Source of the DNA: Apteryx mantelli
Taxonomy: Eukaryota; Chordata; Aves; Apterygiformes; Apterygidae
Assembly: GCF_036417845.1 (NCBI RefSeq)
Contig: NC_089980.1
Coordinates: forward strand, 44,700,501-44,764,500
Direction: 5' to 3'
DNA: 64,000 nt
How positions within the stretch are numbered: position 1 is the stretch's first letter; every line of letters starts with the position of its first letter. Position numbers and translations under genes: made by a program. This document shows, piece by piece, positions 25,031-37,745 of this stretch. The notes below the pieces were generated by a model. The model saw only the letters and a list, made by a program, of their open reading frames with translations. It did no database searches and was not told the DNA's origin.

Positions 25031-28000
25031 CCTGCACTGACACTGCCCTAGAGTATCTCTGCAGCAGAGACCAGCTACTTCTTGCTCTGACCTTACACTT
25101 TCCCCCAGGCACCTACCTACTCTTGGCCATTTCAAAGACACCAGGCTAGGTGAATATTTGGTCTGAGTCAGTGAGGCCCTTGTTATGTTCTTACATGCTG
25201 CATATGATTTGATAGGTCTTTTTCGTTCTTTTATGTGAATACAAGTTCACTAGAAACTCAGATACATCCCACTTGTCAAGCGATGACAGGCCTCCCAAGA
25301 TGAAATGCCTTATGCACTAAACGCTTGCGCAGCCTGCCCCCAGAGTGTTCTTATGTTTGTCATGATCACATGTGGTGCTGTGACCTCATCGTCTATAATA
25401 TCACCAAGTGTTAGTCAGTAAGGATAGTCTGTTACATTCAGAGGTCATAAGATGTCCACAGCTTTAAACTTGACACCCCTCTATCACCAACACTGTTGGG
25501 GGCCCCTTGCTACCTCTGGTATGACTCCAGCAGCCGAGCGGATCAGCTTGCCCTGGTTTTGTCAGCATAGCCACAGCACCACTGAGAGCATGCAAGGAGC
25601 CCAGCACACTTGCCAGCCATGCCCTGTGGACTCTGTCTGGAAACACAGTGTAGCTGTGTGATCTGCCTGCATTGGCAGAGGTTGTGTTTAAAGAGCCACA
25701 CCTGGGAAGTAAATATGTGTCGCTATGAGCCATCCCTCTGCGGTATTGGCTGCTGGGGCAAATCACACCAGGCTGGAAAGACAGTCAGTCCATCCTCACT
25801 TATCACAATGAGCCTGAGTCAGTGAATAAGGTAATGTGGGTGCCCCATATCAGCAAGCAACAGCTGTCTGCATAATGTATATGGCAACAGCCAGCAAATT
25901 AGCATGCAGATCCTTTGAGAAATGCATACGGGTGTCTCAGGTGTATCTGGGTCTCTTGCATCCCTAAAATGATGATTGCCTGCTGCTTGCTGGTAGCATC
26001 AGAACAAGGACAGAGATCTCTGCTTCCCTCTCTTGCGCTCTGCAAGAAGGAAGCATGGCACCATTTTGCTTTGAGATCCTGAAAGCTGTAAGACTCAGAT
26101 AAACCAGAGTCAAATGCTTCTCAGGGAAAATCAAACCCCAGGATAGAATTTGGGATGTACGTAGATTCCCTCTATGTAGCAATGTGTTTCTTGCTTGGTA
26201 CATGAATCCACACACAAGGAGAACTGTCCCATCTGCACAGAGATATTCAGTGATGCCCCAGTCCTACAGTGTTCAGATAGATCCATGTTGCTCAATATCC
26301 TATTGAAAAGTTCTGAAATGTGATGTTTTTAATGGTGTGATAAAAATCTCAAGAGAAGAGTCCTGGGTACAACTTACCCCAACTAGGCGCATCTTTCAGA
26401 AAAAAAATAATTCTGATTTTAATTCAGGCAAAACCAGAAGTCACTCCCATAAAACTCCGGAATAGACGTTTGTTTCATAACAGTAGAGAGGAAAGCTATG
26501 TCTCATTTTTGCACTGAGCTGCATTGTACCTATGTATGAAACTATCTGAATATATACCACAAATTCTACAAACTGGCTGGTCTATTGGTGTACTCAGTCC
26601 TGCACTGGCAACCCAGATTCTGGGTCTGAGCTCCATCCCTCTGTCTCTGGCCCTAGCAGCACGTGTTGAAGCCGGGATGTTCCATTGGGCCTTTTCAGGA
26701 ACAGAACATGCCCAAAGCTCGTTAGCAACCCCTTGAGATCAAGTGATGATGTAGCACTGAGTACCTCCAGAGAGATCCACAGTCCTCAAAGGCAGTGTGT
26801 GCAAGCCCAGCAGATGCCCTGGAGTTATGCACAATATTAGACATGCTCACTTGTGGGCATGGTGCAGCACAGTTGCCATCTCCAGTGCATGTTGTTAGGC
26901 CTACCAACTCTGTCTGGGTTTTGCTTGTGGGGATGGTTGAGTGACTTTGAGTTTCTTTCAAGGCTCAGGATGTTTCCTGTGTGTTCCCTCTGCCAGCACT
27001 TTGTAAGAAGAGTCAGGCATTAATTTGTGTGGTTTTGTAATTGATGTGCTTGCACCAAGAGGTCACAATAGTAATTTGCACCAGGAAAAAAATGAAGCAC
27101 TTAAAGGAAAGCCTTGCTCATTTTCTGCACCACAAGGGAACTGTTTGGACCCTACACATGACTCAGCTGTGGTCCACAATGACTGTGGGATTCTGGCATC
27201 AGCCTGGTGGTTTTGCAGGGCTGCCTGCTGTGCTCTAATCACCTGCTCTCATCGGGCAGCTGCATTAGTGTGACAGGCTTTCCTGCCTCTTCAGAACACA
27301 ACGCTGGCCGATGGGCATGAACTGATTTTATTGTTGTCATTTTTCTGCATGGCATACATGTCCTGTCTATCTGTAGGAAACCGCTGCTTGGGAGGAAGTG
27401 GTGACCTCCTTGTACTTCCTGCATGTCACCTTTTTACTGCACCTTCAATTTAAATCTCATGGCTGAGATTTTCAAATTGCCCAAGAGGGTTTGAAATTCA
27501 TGTCTCCAGCACCTTCACCCAAGAACCACAAGCTAAAATGCCTCCTCAGTGCTTCAAAGCAACCTCAGTGCTTCAAAGCATCCTTTGGGAAGGATCCAAT
27601 GAATTTGAAACAACCTTCTCCTGGGAAGGACCCAGGGAATTGCTCCCTTCGCCCAACCTTTCAATAAAACAGGTCCCAAGAAGAAGAGCACCTGAATCAC
27701 TGGGACGTGTGAAGCCCTTGGAGATCTAAAAGGACAAGCAGGCCTCCGTGCCGAGTGCTCACTGATCCTGGTCCTTCCCTTATCTGTCACTGAGCTCAGA
27801 GTGAGGCCCAAAGAAAGGTCAGCAGGTTACATGGCAACTTCAGCCTCAGCTCACCAGAGTCAACAGATGAACCTGCCAGGGCGCAGCACCACAAATGAAG
27901 CAATTCTGAGCCAGTTAACTAGGTTTTCAATATGTGGAAGTAAATCAAATTGTTCTGGTCCAAGAGCCAGGCTCACTTGCTTGAGGCCTTCCATCAGGTT

Positions 28001-31000
28001 TTAATGCTGACACAAGAAACCATGTACACAGTTACAAGACATGAAATGGCCCTCCACAGCCCTCAGGGAAGCCCTGTCTTCCTAGCCTCGACCCTGAGCT
28101 TCTCTGGGCCCAGATACAATTGCATAGCCTGCACACTTGGATAAGTAAGTCTTGGAGCATGGTGATTTTGCAGCAGCAAGGACATACAAATACGTGTAAA
28201 GGTTATGGGTGTCTTTTTAATGCCCTGGTGTTTTCCTGCATCAGGTGGAATGTGGAGGGGACCGGCAGCCCTCCGGGGACTGCACTGCCCAGGAGATTGT
28301 TTCACTAGCTTGGCATCTGCAAGGACACAAAATGAGTGTGATGGTATCAACACAGCCTCTAATTAATGTTTTGCCCACAGGGCAAAATCCCTCTGGAACT
28401 GAAAAGATAGACCTAAGAACTTCAAATAAGGAGGTGAGGCAGGGTGACAGCAGAGAGGGAGAGAGGAACAGTCCAGCATGATGCAGACTGTAGTCTTGCT
28501 TTCTACCAGAAATGTACACATCCTCTACCTGTCTCCAGCCAAGGAATGTGAAATTGTAAGGGCTGCCTGGCTCAGTCAGTCTGATCCCCAATTCTCACAA
28601 GGACTACATTTCAGAAATGTATTGAATTCCATCTTAAAAGCAGTCGGGTATTTGCCTGGAGTGGAAGCTGTTTTGGAGTCCAGTTACTGAATGCAACACC
28701 TCCAGGGTCATGGCATGTTTAACAGAGATCATGAACCCATTGGAAATGCAATTGCAGAAGTAGAGCTTGTGGCTGGAAGTGGGGTAACCATCAGAAACAC
28801 TGGGGAACTGTTGCCATACTCAGCCTGCTTCTGATTTCCGCCTTAATTCACTGTCCTTGCCCTCACGTGCATTGCCTTCATGCCAATTAAGATGGGAGAG
28901 GCAGCATATATGCTTTAGTAACTGCCCAATGTTTGTTTATTTTGATTAACTATTTGCCTTAAAATGATCTCAGCCTATTCTGCACTCCCAGGATTCTTTC
29001 ACAGGGCAGCCTTAAAGTTACCATGTAAATCACAGTTCTCTTCATTCTATACACACAGACAAGGAGCAATAAAGAAGCTATAAAAAGAAATTTGGCACTT
29101 CTTCAGTTTATCATCTAAGTGTAACATGGTTGTTCTTTACGTGAGAAAGAACCTGACCTCTTGCCTATATTATTTGCCTGGAAGAGGAGAAAAGAAATGG
29201 TTTTTTTAAGGTGGAAAATTCCTGCCAAAGCAACAGTGAACAGAGAAGTCTATTGGCCAAATTGCCAAGTCTAGATTTCACCCTGGCTCACCCCTGCACT
29301 GAGAGGAAAAGCATGTCCCCTCTCTCAATGGTACCAGTTGAAGGAAAGAGTTCAGAGCAGTAGGAACACTGATTTACAGCCTGGCTGTGCTCACTCAGAG
29401 GACATGATGAAAGCATCGTGCAATCCCCCCACTGGAGTGATGGGAAGAAACGGCTGACTGGCTATGTGCTTGGCATGTTCAGCTCTAGCATGAGGCCAAG
29501 GCAAGTGCTTTGTTTTCATGGACCAGAGCTTCTCAGAGTAGCTGTCAAGGGGAAGTGACTGAAAAATAATTCTCAATTAATTTGGGGAACCGGTAGGGAG
29601 TGGGGAAGCTCCACTGAGGCCAGAGACTCATAACCTTGTCTAGAAGTGACCTTTTGTTACAAAAAGAAAAAGGTTTCAGACGTCCTGTCCCCAAAATTCC
29701 TGGTATGCCCTAGAAGAGGTCATGACCCCTGAAAACTTGTGACCCTCTCCCAGCAAGGGCTGGGAGACCCAATTACCAGAACATGTGTAGATCCCCCACC
29801 AGACTTACAAGACAGTCAACACAGGATGCAGCCAGCAATCCCACTGTGTTGCAGCATATGACCAGGTCATGGCCCTTGTGCGGTTATGTAGTGTGCATGC
29901 ACCCCCTGAGGCCACGAGCCAACATGCTCAGAGCAAAGGTGACTGTGGTCTCCTCACTCCTTGGCTGCAGGACAGAGAATGAGGACATCTCCAGAGACAT
30001 AGCTCCATAGGAGCAAGCAGCTTAGCATCCTGGAGGAAAGGCATATGGCATAAATGCTCAGCCCTATGCCATTTCTAAAGCGTGGGGCAGAATAACCTGT
30101 TGGAAGGGTTTCTTTAGGACATGAGGGCAAGGCTCACCCATGCATGTGATTGTCCCACCAACCCAAGTTACACTGCATGATACACAAATCCTGCGCAGAG
30201 ATCAGTGATCCATGGCTTACCAGGCCTGGTTGACTGCTCAACACAAGCTTGGAAAAGGAAGAATTTTTATCTTGTGTAGGTAGATAAGAAGACAGAGGTG
30301 GCTGAAGTGATTCTTGTTACAGCAATCCCTCTCTCTTCCTCCTCGCCTCATACCACCACAGCACCTACTCAACCATAACAGGGTATTTCCCCTGTTACTG
30401 AGAGGATCAGATTATTTCATCTTTGGGTAGTCTAAAGGGGAAAAACAAAGTGTATTTGTGAAAATGTCGTACAGCATGCCACTGAAGTGATGGCTCAGCA
30501 GGCAGTCTGAGGAGGTGACATTTGCTGCTTACGCAGGGCTGGCAAGGCCACAAGAGCACGTGGGCTGCATAAGGATGTTAGGTCCCTCCCTGGGGAAGGT
30601 TGCCAAGGAAGCTGATTACCGCTTGGAGAGGTGATTGACCTTCCCTGGTGTGCCTGGGGAGGGAGTGGTTAGTGGGGAAAGGGGCTATGATTTTGGGACC
30701 CAGATAAAGGCTTGGGGAAATAAAGGAATAAAGGGCTTTGTGAAGGGTGAACTGTTGTGCTGGCTCTTGGAAAAGAGCAGGGGTTGAGGAGAAAAGAGCC
30801 CTTGGGCTCAGTGTCCAAAGAGAAGGATGTTGATCAAAGAAAAGCTGAAATCAGAAATCCCACTGGAGAGTGAGCCCACTTGGGACTGAGGTCTTGGGAG
30901 TTTGTTTTGGCTCAGACAGGGAAAGTGGGCCTGGCCAGGGCTTCATGGGAGAGCCTGGAAGATGTTCCAGGTGTTATGTGGGGTGCAGTCTCTGGTGGGC

Positions 31001-33600
31001 CTGGCCAGGGAGCAGATGTTACTGCGGGAGCTGCTTTAGCAGCCATAGGGTAGCATCCTAAAGGGGAGATATTATCTCTCTGCATTCAAAGCGGTATCCC
31101 TGAGTCACAATATGATAGACCTGGCCAGGAGGGACTCTGGGGAGGACAGTCTCTGTGATAGGTACTCTTTGGGCTTACATGGGATGAAAGTGGTTCTTCT
31201 AGACAGGGATAGCTTTCACTTATGGGTCCAGTTTTGCAACCCAAACTGTGATTCCTCATTTCACATGCTGCATTTCACAGCAAATTGGATGCTTCCACCT
31301 TCAGTGTGTTTATCCCTTTCGTTCTTCATTTCAGCCGCTTAGCTCTAATCCTTCATGTCTATATTACACTGCCTACCAACAGGACTAGCTATTAAGTTTC
31401 ATAAGATCTTGCTTCTTCAGACCTCTTCTAGCCATGGGAGTCAGTTTGAGGCCTGAGCAGCTTTCATGACCGTTCTTCCATAACATCATTGTCAGGCTGA
31501 TGAAAGTGATTGAAATGCTACACCCATTCATGATCTAGACCCTTGACACAGCGCTGTTGCAGTTTCCAACTTTATTCAGTACGGTTTCCTGGATGAATGT
31601 CTGGATTTTCCCCTGCTGACCCTTCATAAATAGTATTTCAGGAGTTCCTTTGAAACTGTTTTCCACTTTCACACAATATTTTTGCTGCCTTTTATCATGC
31701 AGATGGATCTTCACGTGCCTGACTATATTAATATTCTTTTCCTCCAGTGGTTCCCAATTTTGTGCTGATTTGCTTACCTCTTAAGCAATAGGTTATTGCC
31801 TTTCACTCACAGCCTTGAATTTCTTGTATCTCAGATAATACTATGGGATTTTAGTAGCAGCAATGACTGAGGGATTCTCACAGCACTGGAAGCCTATGCC
31901 TACCTCACAGAAATACCCAGGATCCTGTCTAAATGGCCCAGCTTGCTACGTTTTTTTTCTCTGAAGAAGGAATTAAGCGCTAAATCTTAATGGCTTATGT
32001 AACTATAGGATTTGAAGGTGTGGCAAGGGGAACCTGCCTTTAGGTGCCTGAAAGCTTGTCTTTCTTCATAACTGTGTAATTTGGTCTAAGTAAAAGGTAT
32101 ACTTTCTCCCTCTGATTCTTGCTTCATCTATATTCCTATATCTACCACAGCTATAAAACAAATATGGAAGACTAAACATGGAGCTAGAGGGAAGCAGCAG
32201 AAGCAGTTCCCCTGTCTATACTTCAGAAGTTAGTGCAACTGCAAAAAGCATTGCTGATACAATACTAGAAGTAAAATCTGCAATTACTGCATCACCCAAG
32301 CAACAACAAAGGGGAGACTCGGAGGCCTCCAAATTTTGCCAACATCCTGCTACTATTATCTTTCTTGTACATAATAGCTGCCAGCCCATCTTGAGCAACC
32401 TCTCTGAAGCAAGCAGTGGACAAGTGTAGCAGCAGCAGACTGTTTTTCCTCAGTTCTTGTCTTCTGCTTGAAGACCTTTGCTCCTTCAGCAAATCCTGAC
32501 AAACTATATGGCACTTGAATGAACAGCTCAATTGTAAACAGAGAGCGGGACCAAAGGTGAGATAAACAGGAGGCTGTGAAAAGCAAGCAACATAACCCAG
32601 CAGCTTTCAATGATCCGGGAACAAGGGGCAGAGTCGACGTCCAAGAATTGGACTGAGACCAATGTTTGCTTGCCCCTGAGATCACAGAACACTGTTTTGA
32701 GGACCTTTTCAGTGGGGATGCTGCAGGAAACTCTCTGGCTATTAACAGCCAGGTGGAAGGGAAGAGCAAAATTGACTCCATGGCTAAGAACACTGTTTCT
32801 CTTTGACATGCTCCCCCATCGTGTTGTCATTTGTCACCATGGCCACATTAGAAGGAACAAGGTCTTCCTGCAGTTTATGCTCCCTCTGGTAGTGTAACTC
32901 CCTAGGACAGAAGTCTCTTTTCACCAAGTTTGCACAGTGCACAGACGTGGTGAGAATCGGTGGAAATACTTTTAGTCAGCTTCAAAACACTTAATCTGGC
33001 CAAGGAACGTGGAAAGGTTTAGTGGGACCATACGGAAGGAGCTTCTCACTCCTTGCGCAAAAGGCTGTGATCAGCAGCTGACTCCCAACAGCCAAAGCGA
33101 CCCAAGCTCACCTGTCTTCCAGTCAACAGCTCAGTGAATGTCTGTGGTTTCATGATGCAGTGAAGAGAAGCAAACAGGATGTCTAGGACCCAGTGTTAAG
33201 TCCAGAATGACAGTAAGGGAGTCAGCAGGACATATGCTAGGAGTGTTGCATCTGCATCACACCCAGATGCAAGCACACCAGCAAAATGTTGGTGAAGCTG
33301 CCTCTGTATTATGTTATTATCTACCATCATACCCATCCTGCAGGACAATGACTGAAACTAGTTTCTGCAGGCAGAGCACGCTGTAATTTTTTTTAAATAC
33401 AGCTTTTCAGTCTAAAAGATTTTTTGATTAAATGCATTGTTTTTAAAAACAAAATATTGATTTCAATGGAAATTGCCTTTGGAAAGATACATCAGTGGGA
33501 GCTTTTTGTTACTGAGAAATGTTTTTTCAAAAATGTATACATTTCAAAATTTTATCGCAGTTTTTATTATAATTTTTTTTTTTTTACTTTATGATAACTC
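25031..33600. other. Intergenic DNA, no gene seen
   Basis: No gene was recognised. Small details: 'cctcagtgcttcaaagca' is directly repeated at 27544-27580. A forkhead-like motif TGTTTGTTTATTTT lies at 28930-28943. Two AATAAA signals sit at 30719-30732. 'gcctggccaggg' recurs three times, the last imperfect, between 30930 and 31130. Confidence 0.55.
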
Positions 33601-33670
33601 CACAGCATGCATATCACCATATGAAAGACTTGAAATATTGGAGTTTTATTTCCTTTCTTAAATCATGATG

Positions 33671-33872
33671 GACAGCTGTTATTTAGTACTTATTAAAACA
33701 CCTTATCTTTTTTCACAGATCAAAGTGTCTCCTGTTTGTTTTGCAATGAAACAGTTTGATGCTTTTTGTGTTTGACTTTTTGTCAGACTGTTTCATTACA
33801 AAACAAACAAAAGTCACTTTGATCTCTGAAGAAAGATAAGATTTTTTAATTAGTACTATATAACAGCTGCCC
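33671..33872. repeat. Long near-perfect inverted repeat (about 90 bp arms)
   Basis: The left arm 33671-33762 and right arm 33782-33872 are reverse complements at roughly 85-90% by eye. For example, 'cagatcaaagtg' pairs with 'cactttgatctc', 'cctgtttgttttgcaatgaa' with 'ttcattacaaaacaaacaaa', and 'gacagctgtta' with 'taacagctgcc'. About 19 bases form the loop. Weaker complementarity may extend outward to about 33625 and 33925. It is most simply a palindromic DNA transposon (MITE) copy. A structured-RNA or conserved-hairpin origin is possible. Confidence 0.85.
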
Positions 33873-35479
33873 TTAATTGTGTTTAAAAACAAAAGAATAG
33901 AACGCTTCAAATCTCTTGTCTTATTACACACAACTGTATTCTAAAGCAGTTGGTGATCAGTGTAAATCATGAAAAGGACATGAATTAGGTTTTCTAACTG
34001 ATGCTCTGAAATTCCAGAATGTGAATGAAATACGAAATGCAAAACTCAAAATCCCAAACTGAAAACTGCTTGAAATTCCATTTTGCATGAAAATTCCAAA
34101 AATAATTGATATGGCAAGCAAATGTCTCTCAGAATTTCTCTTCCCATGGAAAATTTGAGGGTCTCTCCCTAAAAGACAGCAGGCAGGGGCTAAGAAGAAC
34201 TTACATTGTTGCCCCATTTTTCGGCACGTTAGGACAATCCACAGTCTTGGTGTTCTCCTGGCTCCTCATTGCTTCTAGACATTGAAATAGCCACATCTGT
34301 TAGATTCATATCTACTACTCTGTATGAACATTGCCTAGAGCAGTAGCGTCCCATTCTTGGCTGGCACCTAACTACGCTACATACAAATAGTAATAATACA
34401 TTTTTTGGCAAGCAGAAAACACATCTTTCCCTTTGGGTTCAGATTTTGATGCAACATTTACAGCGATGGTCGCCCCCAAGTTTGTTCACCATAACGCTGG
34501 ACTAGGCACAGATTTTAAACACCAGACCCTTTGGATCTCTGCACCAGCTCCATATTGAATTTTGGGCCAAATCCAGACTTTCAGTCCTCCTCTCCAAACC
34601 AGTTCATGGGCTGGGTGCTGGATGTCTTAGGGAACTGCCTCATACTGTCTGCTTGTGGCCTGTCACAACAGCAGTGATTCACTAGAAAATATCTGTCTCA
34701 AGGGGAATGCAGATGTCTGTAGCAGATGGGCGTCTTCTCTGCTGCTGGTTCATACTCCTGGATTTTGCTCCTAAAGGGAGTAGGATGAATGACTACTAGC
34801 TTTCACATCTTTCAAGGCCAGAGGCAAATCTTGCTTGTGCCAGCTCACCAGAATAATGCCAAGCAAACCAAATACAGTTCTCACTGCTGAGAGAGCCAAG
34901 GAGGGTGGTCTTTCTCATGTACACTTCACTGCTTCAAAGGTCCCAGGTACCCCAGTGATGGGCACAGCTAAAGAACCTGCACAGGCACACAGATAAAAGG
35001 ATGGGGGGAAGAAGATGAAAAGAAAAAACAGCAGAGGTGAAGTATCCCAGTAACCCATCTCTGCTAGCAGCAAGCACCACAGGCTTCATGGGAGGTGATA
35101 AAACCCTCATAGTGGACAGTTATGCAATAAGTTTCCTAGTCTAGCTCATAGCAATTATTGTCATGGAAGATGAAGATTTATATCCCTGGTAGGTCTTTAT
35201 CCCAGCTGGTGTAGGGGTAGATGATATTTTTATTGTTCCTGTATGGAAAATATGTGAGTAATATCTTCCAAAGCTCTTGGCCTCAGTAGTATTTTCAAAC
35301 AATGAGTCCTACAGGTTATATACTGGGTAAAACATTGTATTCCTTTATTAGTATTTCAGGGTCAGTATTTTAAGTCAAGAGGTTTTTCTTTTGCATTTTG
35401 GTATTTTAATAAAGACTAATAGCAAGGGCCTCATTTGCCTTCTCATTGCCATTGTTCTTTCCATTCTCTTATCACATCC
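33873..35479. other. Intergenic DNA, no gene seen
   Basis: AT-rich sequence. 34010-34100 repeats the phrase 'aaattcca' and variants several times. No gene or known element was identified. Confidence 0.5.
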
Positions 35480-35870
35480 CTTTCACTGAATTAACAGTCC
35501 TAATCTTTTCTTCTACGAAATCTTTCTAGGTCTTCTAGTAATTTGCATCATCTATCTTTAGGTACTTTCTATTTTTGATATGTCTTTTAGAAAAATGACA
35601 AAATCTGAACACAGCATTCCAAATGCAAACATAACTTTGATTTACAGAAAGGTATTATAATACAACCTTTTCAATACTAGCTAGCTACTATGATCCCTGT
35701 TGCTAAAGTAGCCTGAAAAAGCCCTTGATGTTTTACTGAGTAAAAAATAATTAATTTAGGGCCTGTTGTGTTATATAAGTAGTTTAAATTGTCTTTCATG
35801 TTGCATTACCTTGTACTTATCCATGCCCAGATTAAACTGCCAGATCCCTAAGTCTGGAGTTCCTCACACT
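35480..35870 (-). mobile_element. Older CR1/L3-like LINE fragment (minus orientation)
   Basis: The plus strand contains 'aaatctgaacacagcattcc', 'tgttgcattaccttgtactt' and 'attaaactgccagatcc'. These recall the reverse strand of ancient CR1/L3-type LINEs ('ttgaacacagtattcca ... ttgcattaccttgcac ... ctgccat'). Divergence is high, so family and ends are approximate. It lies 300 bases from the clearer CR1 piece and may be part of the same insertion history. Confidence 0.5.
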
Positions 35871-36179
35871 CTCCCCTCTCTGAGTCCTCTAAGCTATGCA
35901 CCTAGCCCTGGAGCCTGGGGCTGTTGCTGAGTCTTGGAAAGCCCTATCCAGGGCCCAGAGAAGAGCACCAGTTGCTTCACAACCCTCTGGCAATCTTGGA
36001 CCTAAATCTGGCAGGTAGTATCTATGTATCAGCCAACCTCCTCCCACTGCTGAGGAAATAGCCACTGACAGTTGTTCCTATACCACGAGCAGGTCTGCAG
36101 GTAAGGTGATGGGGGCCCACAAACATCAGTTGTTGTCTGAGTTAACAGATTCTTACATCTTCATGACTACAGTGATCCT

Positions 36180-36465
36180 CAAGTGCTTGTAGTCCAGCCT
36201 CCTGCTTAACAGCTGCTTAATACTAGCCAAAGCATTTCTGCCAGTCATCCCTTCGTCGAGTCTTTGCGATTGCTGAGCAAAATAAAGTGTATCTCACAGA
36301 AAGTCAGCCAAACTTGCAGTCAAGAGTGCAAGGCTTGGCAATCCTGCTCCATTGCTATACAAGAGGTTCCAGTGTTTATTTACCTTCACCCTTTAAAACA
36401 TTCACCTTACATCTTGTCTGACTTTGTCTAGCTTCAGCGGCAAAACGCTGGATCTCCCTTACTTA
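36180..36465 (-). mobile_element. CR1 LINE 3' fragment (minus orientation)
   Basis: Read on the plus strand this is the reverse complement of a CR1 3' region well known from turtles and crocodilians. Its blocks are 'ccagcctcctgcttaaca', 'cttcgtcgag', 'tatctcacagaaagtcagcc', 'gttccagtgtttatttacc', 'cttacatcttgtctgac' and 'tttgtctagcttcagcg'. The order and spacing fit the family. It is diverged and 5' truncated. Confidence 0.8.
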
Positions 36466-36939
36466 GGAAATGCATAACAACACCCAGTACTCAGCAGCTA
36501 AAACTAGACAAAGGCAGTAGAGAGATAAGGTGCGCAAATAAAGAGGGAGTGCAAGTAGGCAATACTCACATTTCGAATGTCATTCCACTTTATATTTTTG
36601 CCATGGGCCAGGCTAGAATTTGCCACATGAACCTAATTCCAGATGTTGGCTCCCACCTGATGCAATTGTTTGTCAGGCTCTTTTCTTCATGTTCACCATT
36701 TGCTTTTAACTGTGATCAGTGACTCAGTACAGGCTGGAAGAGTTGCATCAGCAGAGCTGAGAGGAGTGAAAAGTGAGCTGACTGAACCTGGATCATGAAA
36801 GCTACATATAGCCTTTACAGTGACAAGAAAGAACAGAGTTTGGAAGATAACTGGCAAGGGCCTATAGCTCACCTAGATTTATCTCTTGGTACTAAGTCCT
36901 GCTGTCCTGAAAGGGGCTTAATTAGAGTTGTTTATATAC

Positions 36940-37020
36940 TCTTGGCCAAATCCTCAGCAGTTATAAATCAACATTGCTCCAATTAATTCAATGAGACTGT
37001 CAATTGACACCAGATAAGCA
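36940..37020 (+). repeat. Palindromic MITE-like repeat ('aaatcctcagc ... gctgagg' type)
   Basis: 'ggccaaatcctcagcagtta', 'taaatcaacattgctccaat' and 'tcaatgagactgtcaattga' plus 'caccagataagc' form a degraded version of a palindromic repeat common in reptile genomes. In it 'ggtgtaaatcagcat' pairs with its complement around 'tccattgaagtcaatgga'. It may belong to the Chompy-type MITEs; this name is an inference. Confidence 0.55.
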
Positions 37021-37205
37021 TCTAGCTTGTAGTACATTCTTGAATCCAGCTAGATCACCTCCTTTTCCTAAATACCTGGTTGGCAAATTTCCCTTCAGAA
37101 TCCCTGCAGACCCTTCCTCTTGGAATCCAGCAAAATCCATTTTCTCACTGCCTCATTGGCCATGAAGTAACATCTGAGTGCTAGCTCCATAAATAAAAGA
37201 AGCAC

Positions 37206-37226
37206 TTTTTTTTTTTTTTTTTTTTT
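37206..37226 (+). repeat. Poly(T) run of 21
   Basis: Twenty-one T residues. On the minus strand this is a poly(A) tail-like run, but no retrocopy was recognised next to it. Confidence 0.9.
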
Positions 37227-37599
37227 AAACAGAGACCTATTAGCAAGTCAAAGCAACAGCTTGGAATGGTGGAGGCACCAACCTAAAGAATTTGTGGTAT
37301 TTGTAAGAAATGCAGATAGCAGAGGATTTGGCTTATTTCCAAATACTACAGCAACTGTTCCCTTAATACATACAGCTCTGCTCAGCTTAGTACATGGCCT
37401 GAAGCAACTACACAAACCTTCTTAAAAGACGTTCTTGCCCCAAAAGGTAAAGGGATAATCAGTGTTCCTCTAGATCATCTTTCACCAGCAGATTTCTGGG
37501 TGCTTTGGAAACAGTTACTTAAGCATCAGGGAAACCCTTTTTGAAGCAATTACTTGGCTTTACTGTACTAAGAAAGAGATTCAGTAAATTGCTGCAGCT

Positions 37600-37745
37600 T
37601 AACAGGGAAGGCAAGAATTAAACTCAGAACTCCATCAACCCACTTTATCACTTCCAGACTACAGTTGGTCACTTCCCAAGTCTGGGATTAGAAGCCAAAA
37701 TCCTGAAACCATTACCAGTTGCAAGCACTAAACTGCATCTCTTTG
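37600..37745 (+). mobile_element. Possible MIR-like fragment, two similar pieces
   Basis: 'gcaagaattaaactcagaac' and, about 70 bases on, 'gggattagaagccaaaatcc' both resemble the MIR segment 'gggaatagaacccaggtcctg'. Divergence is high and the assignment is tentative. Confidence 0.3.

Noticed and set aside
24763..25149. 128-codon Pro/Ser-rich plus-strand frame
   Set aside because: Explained by a CT-rich low-complexity tract.
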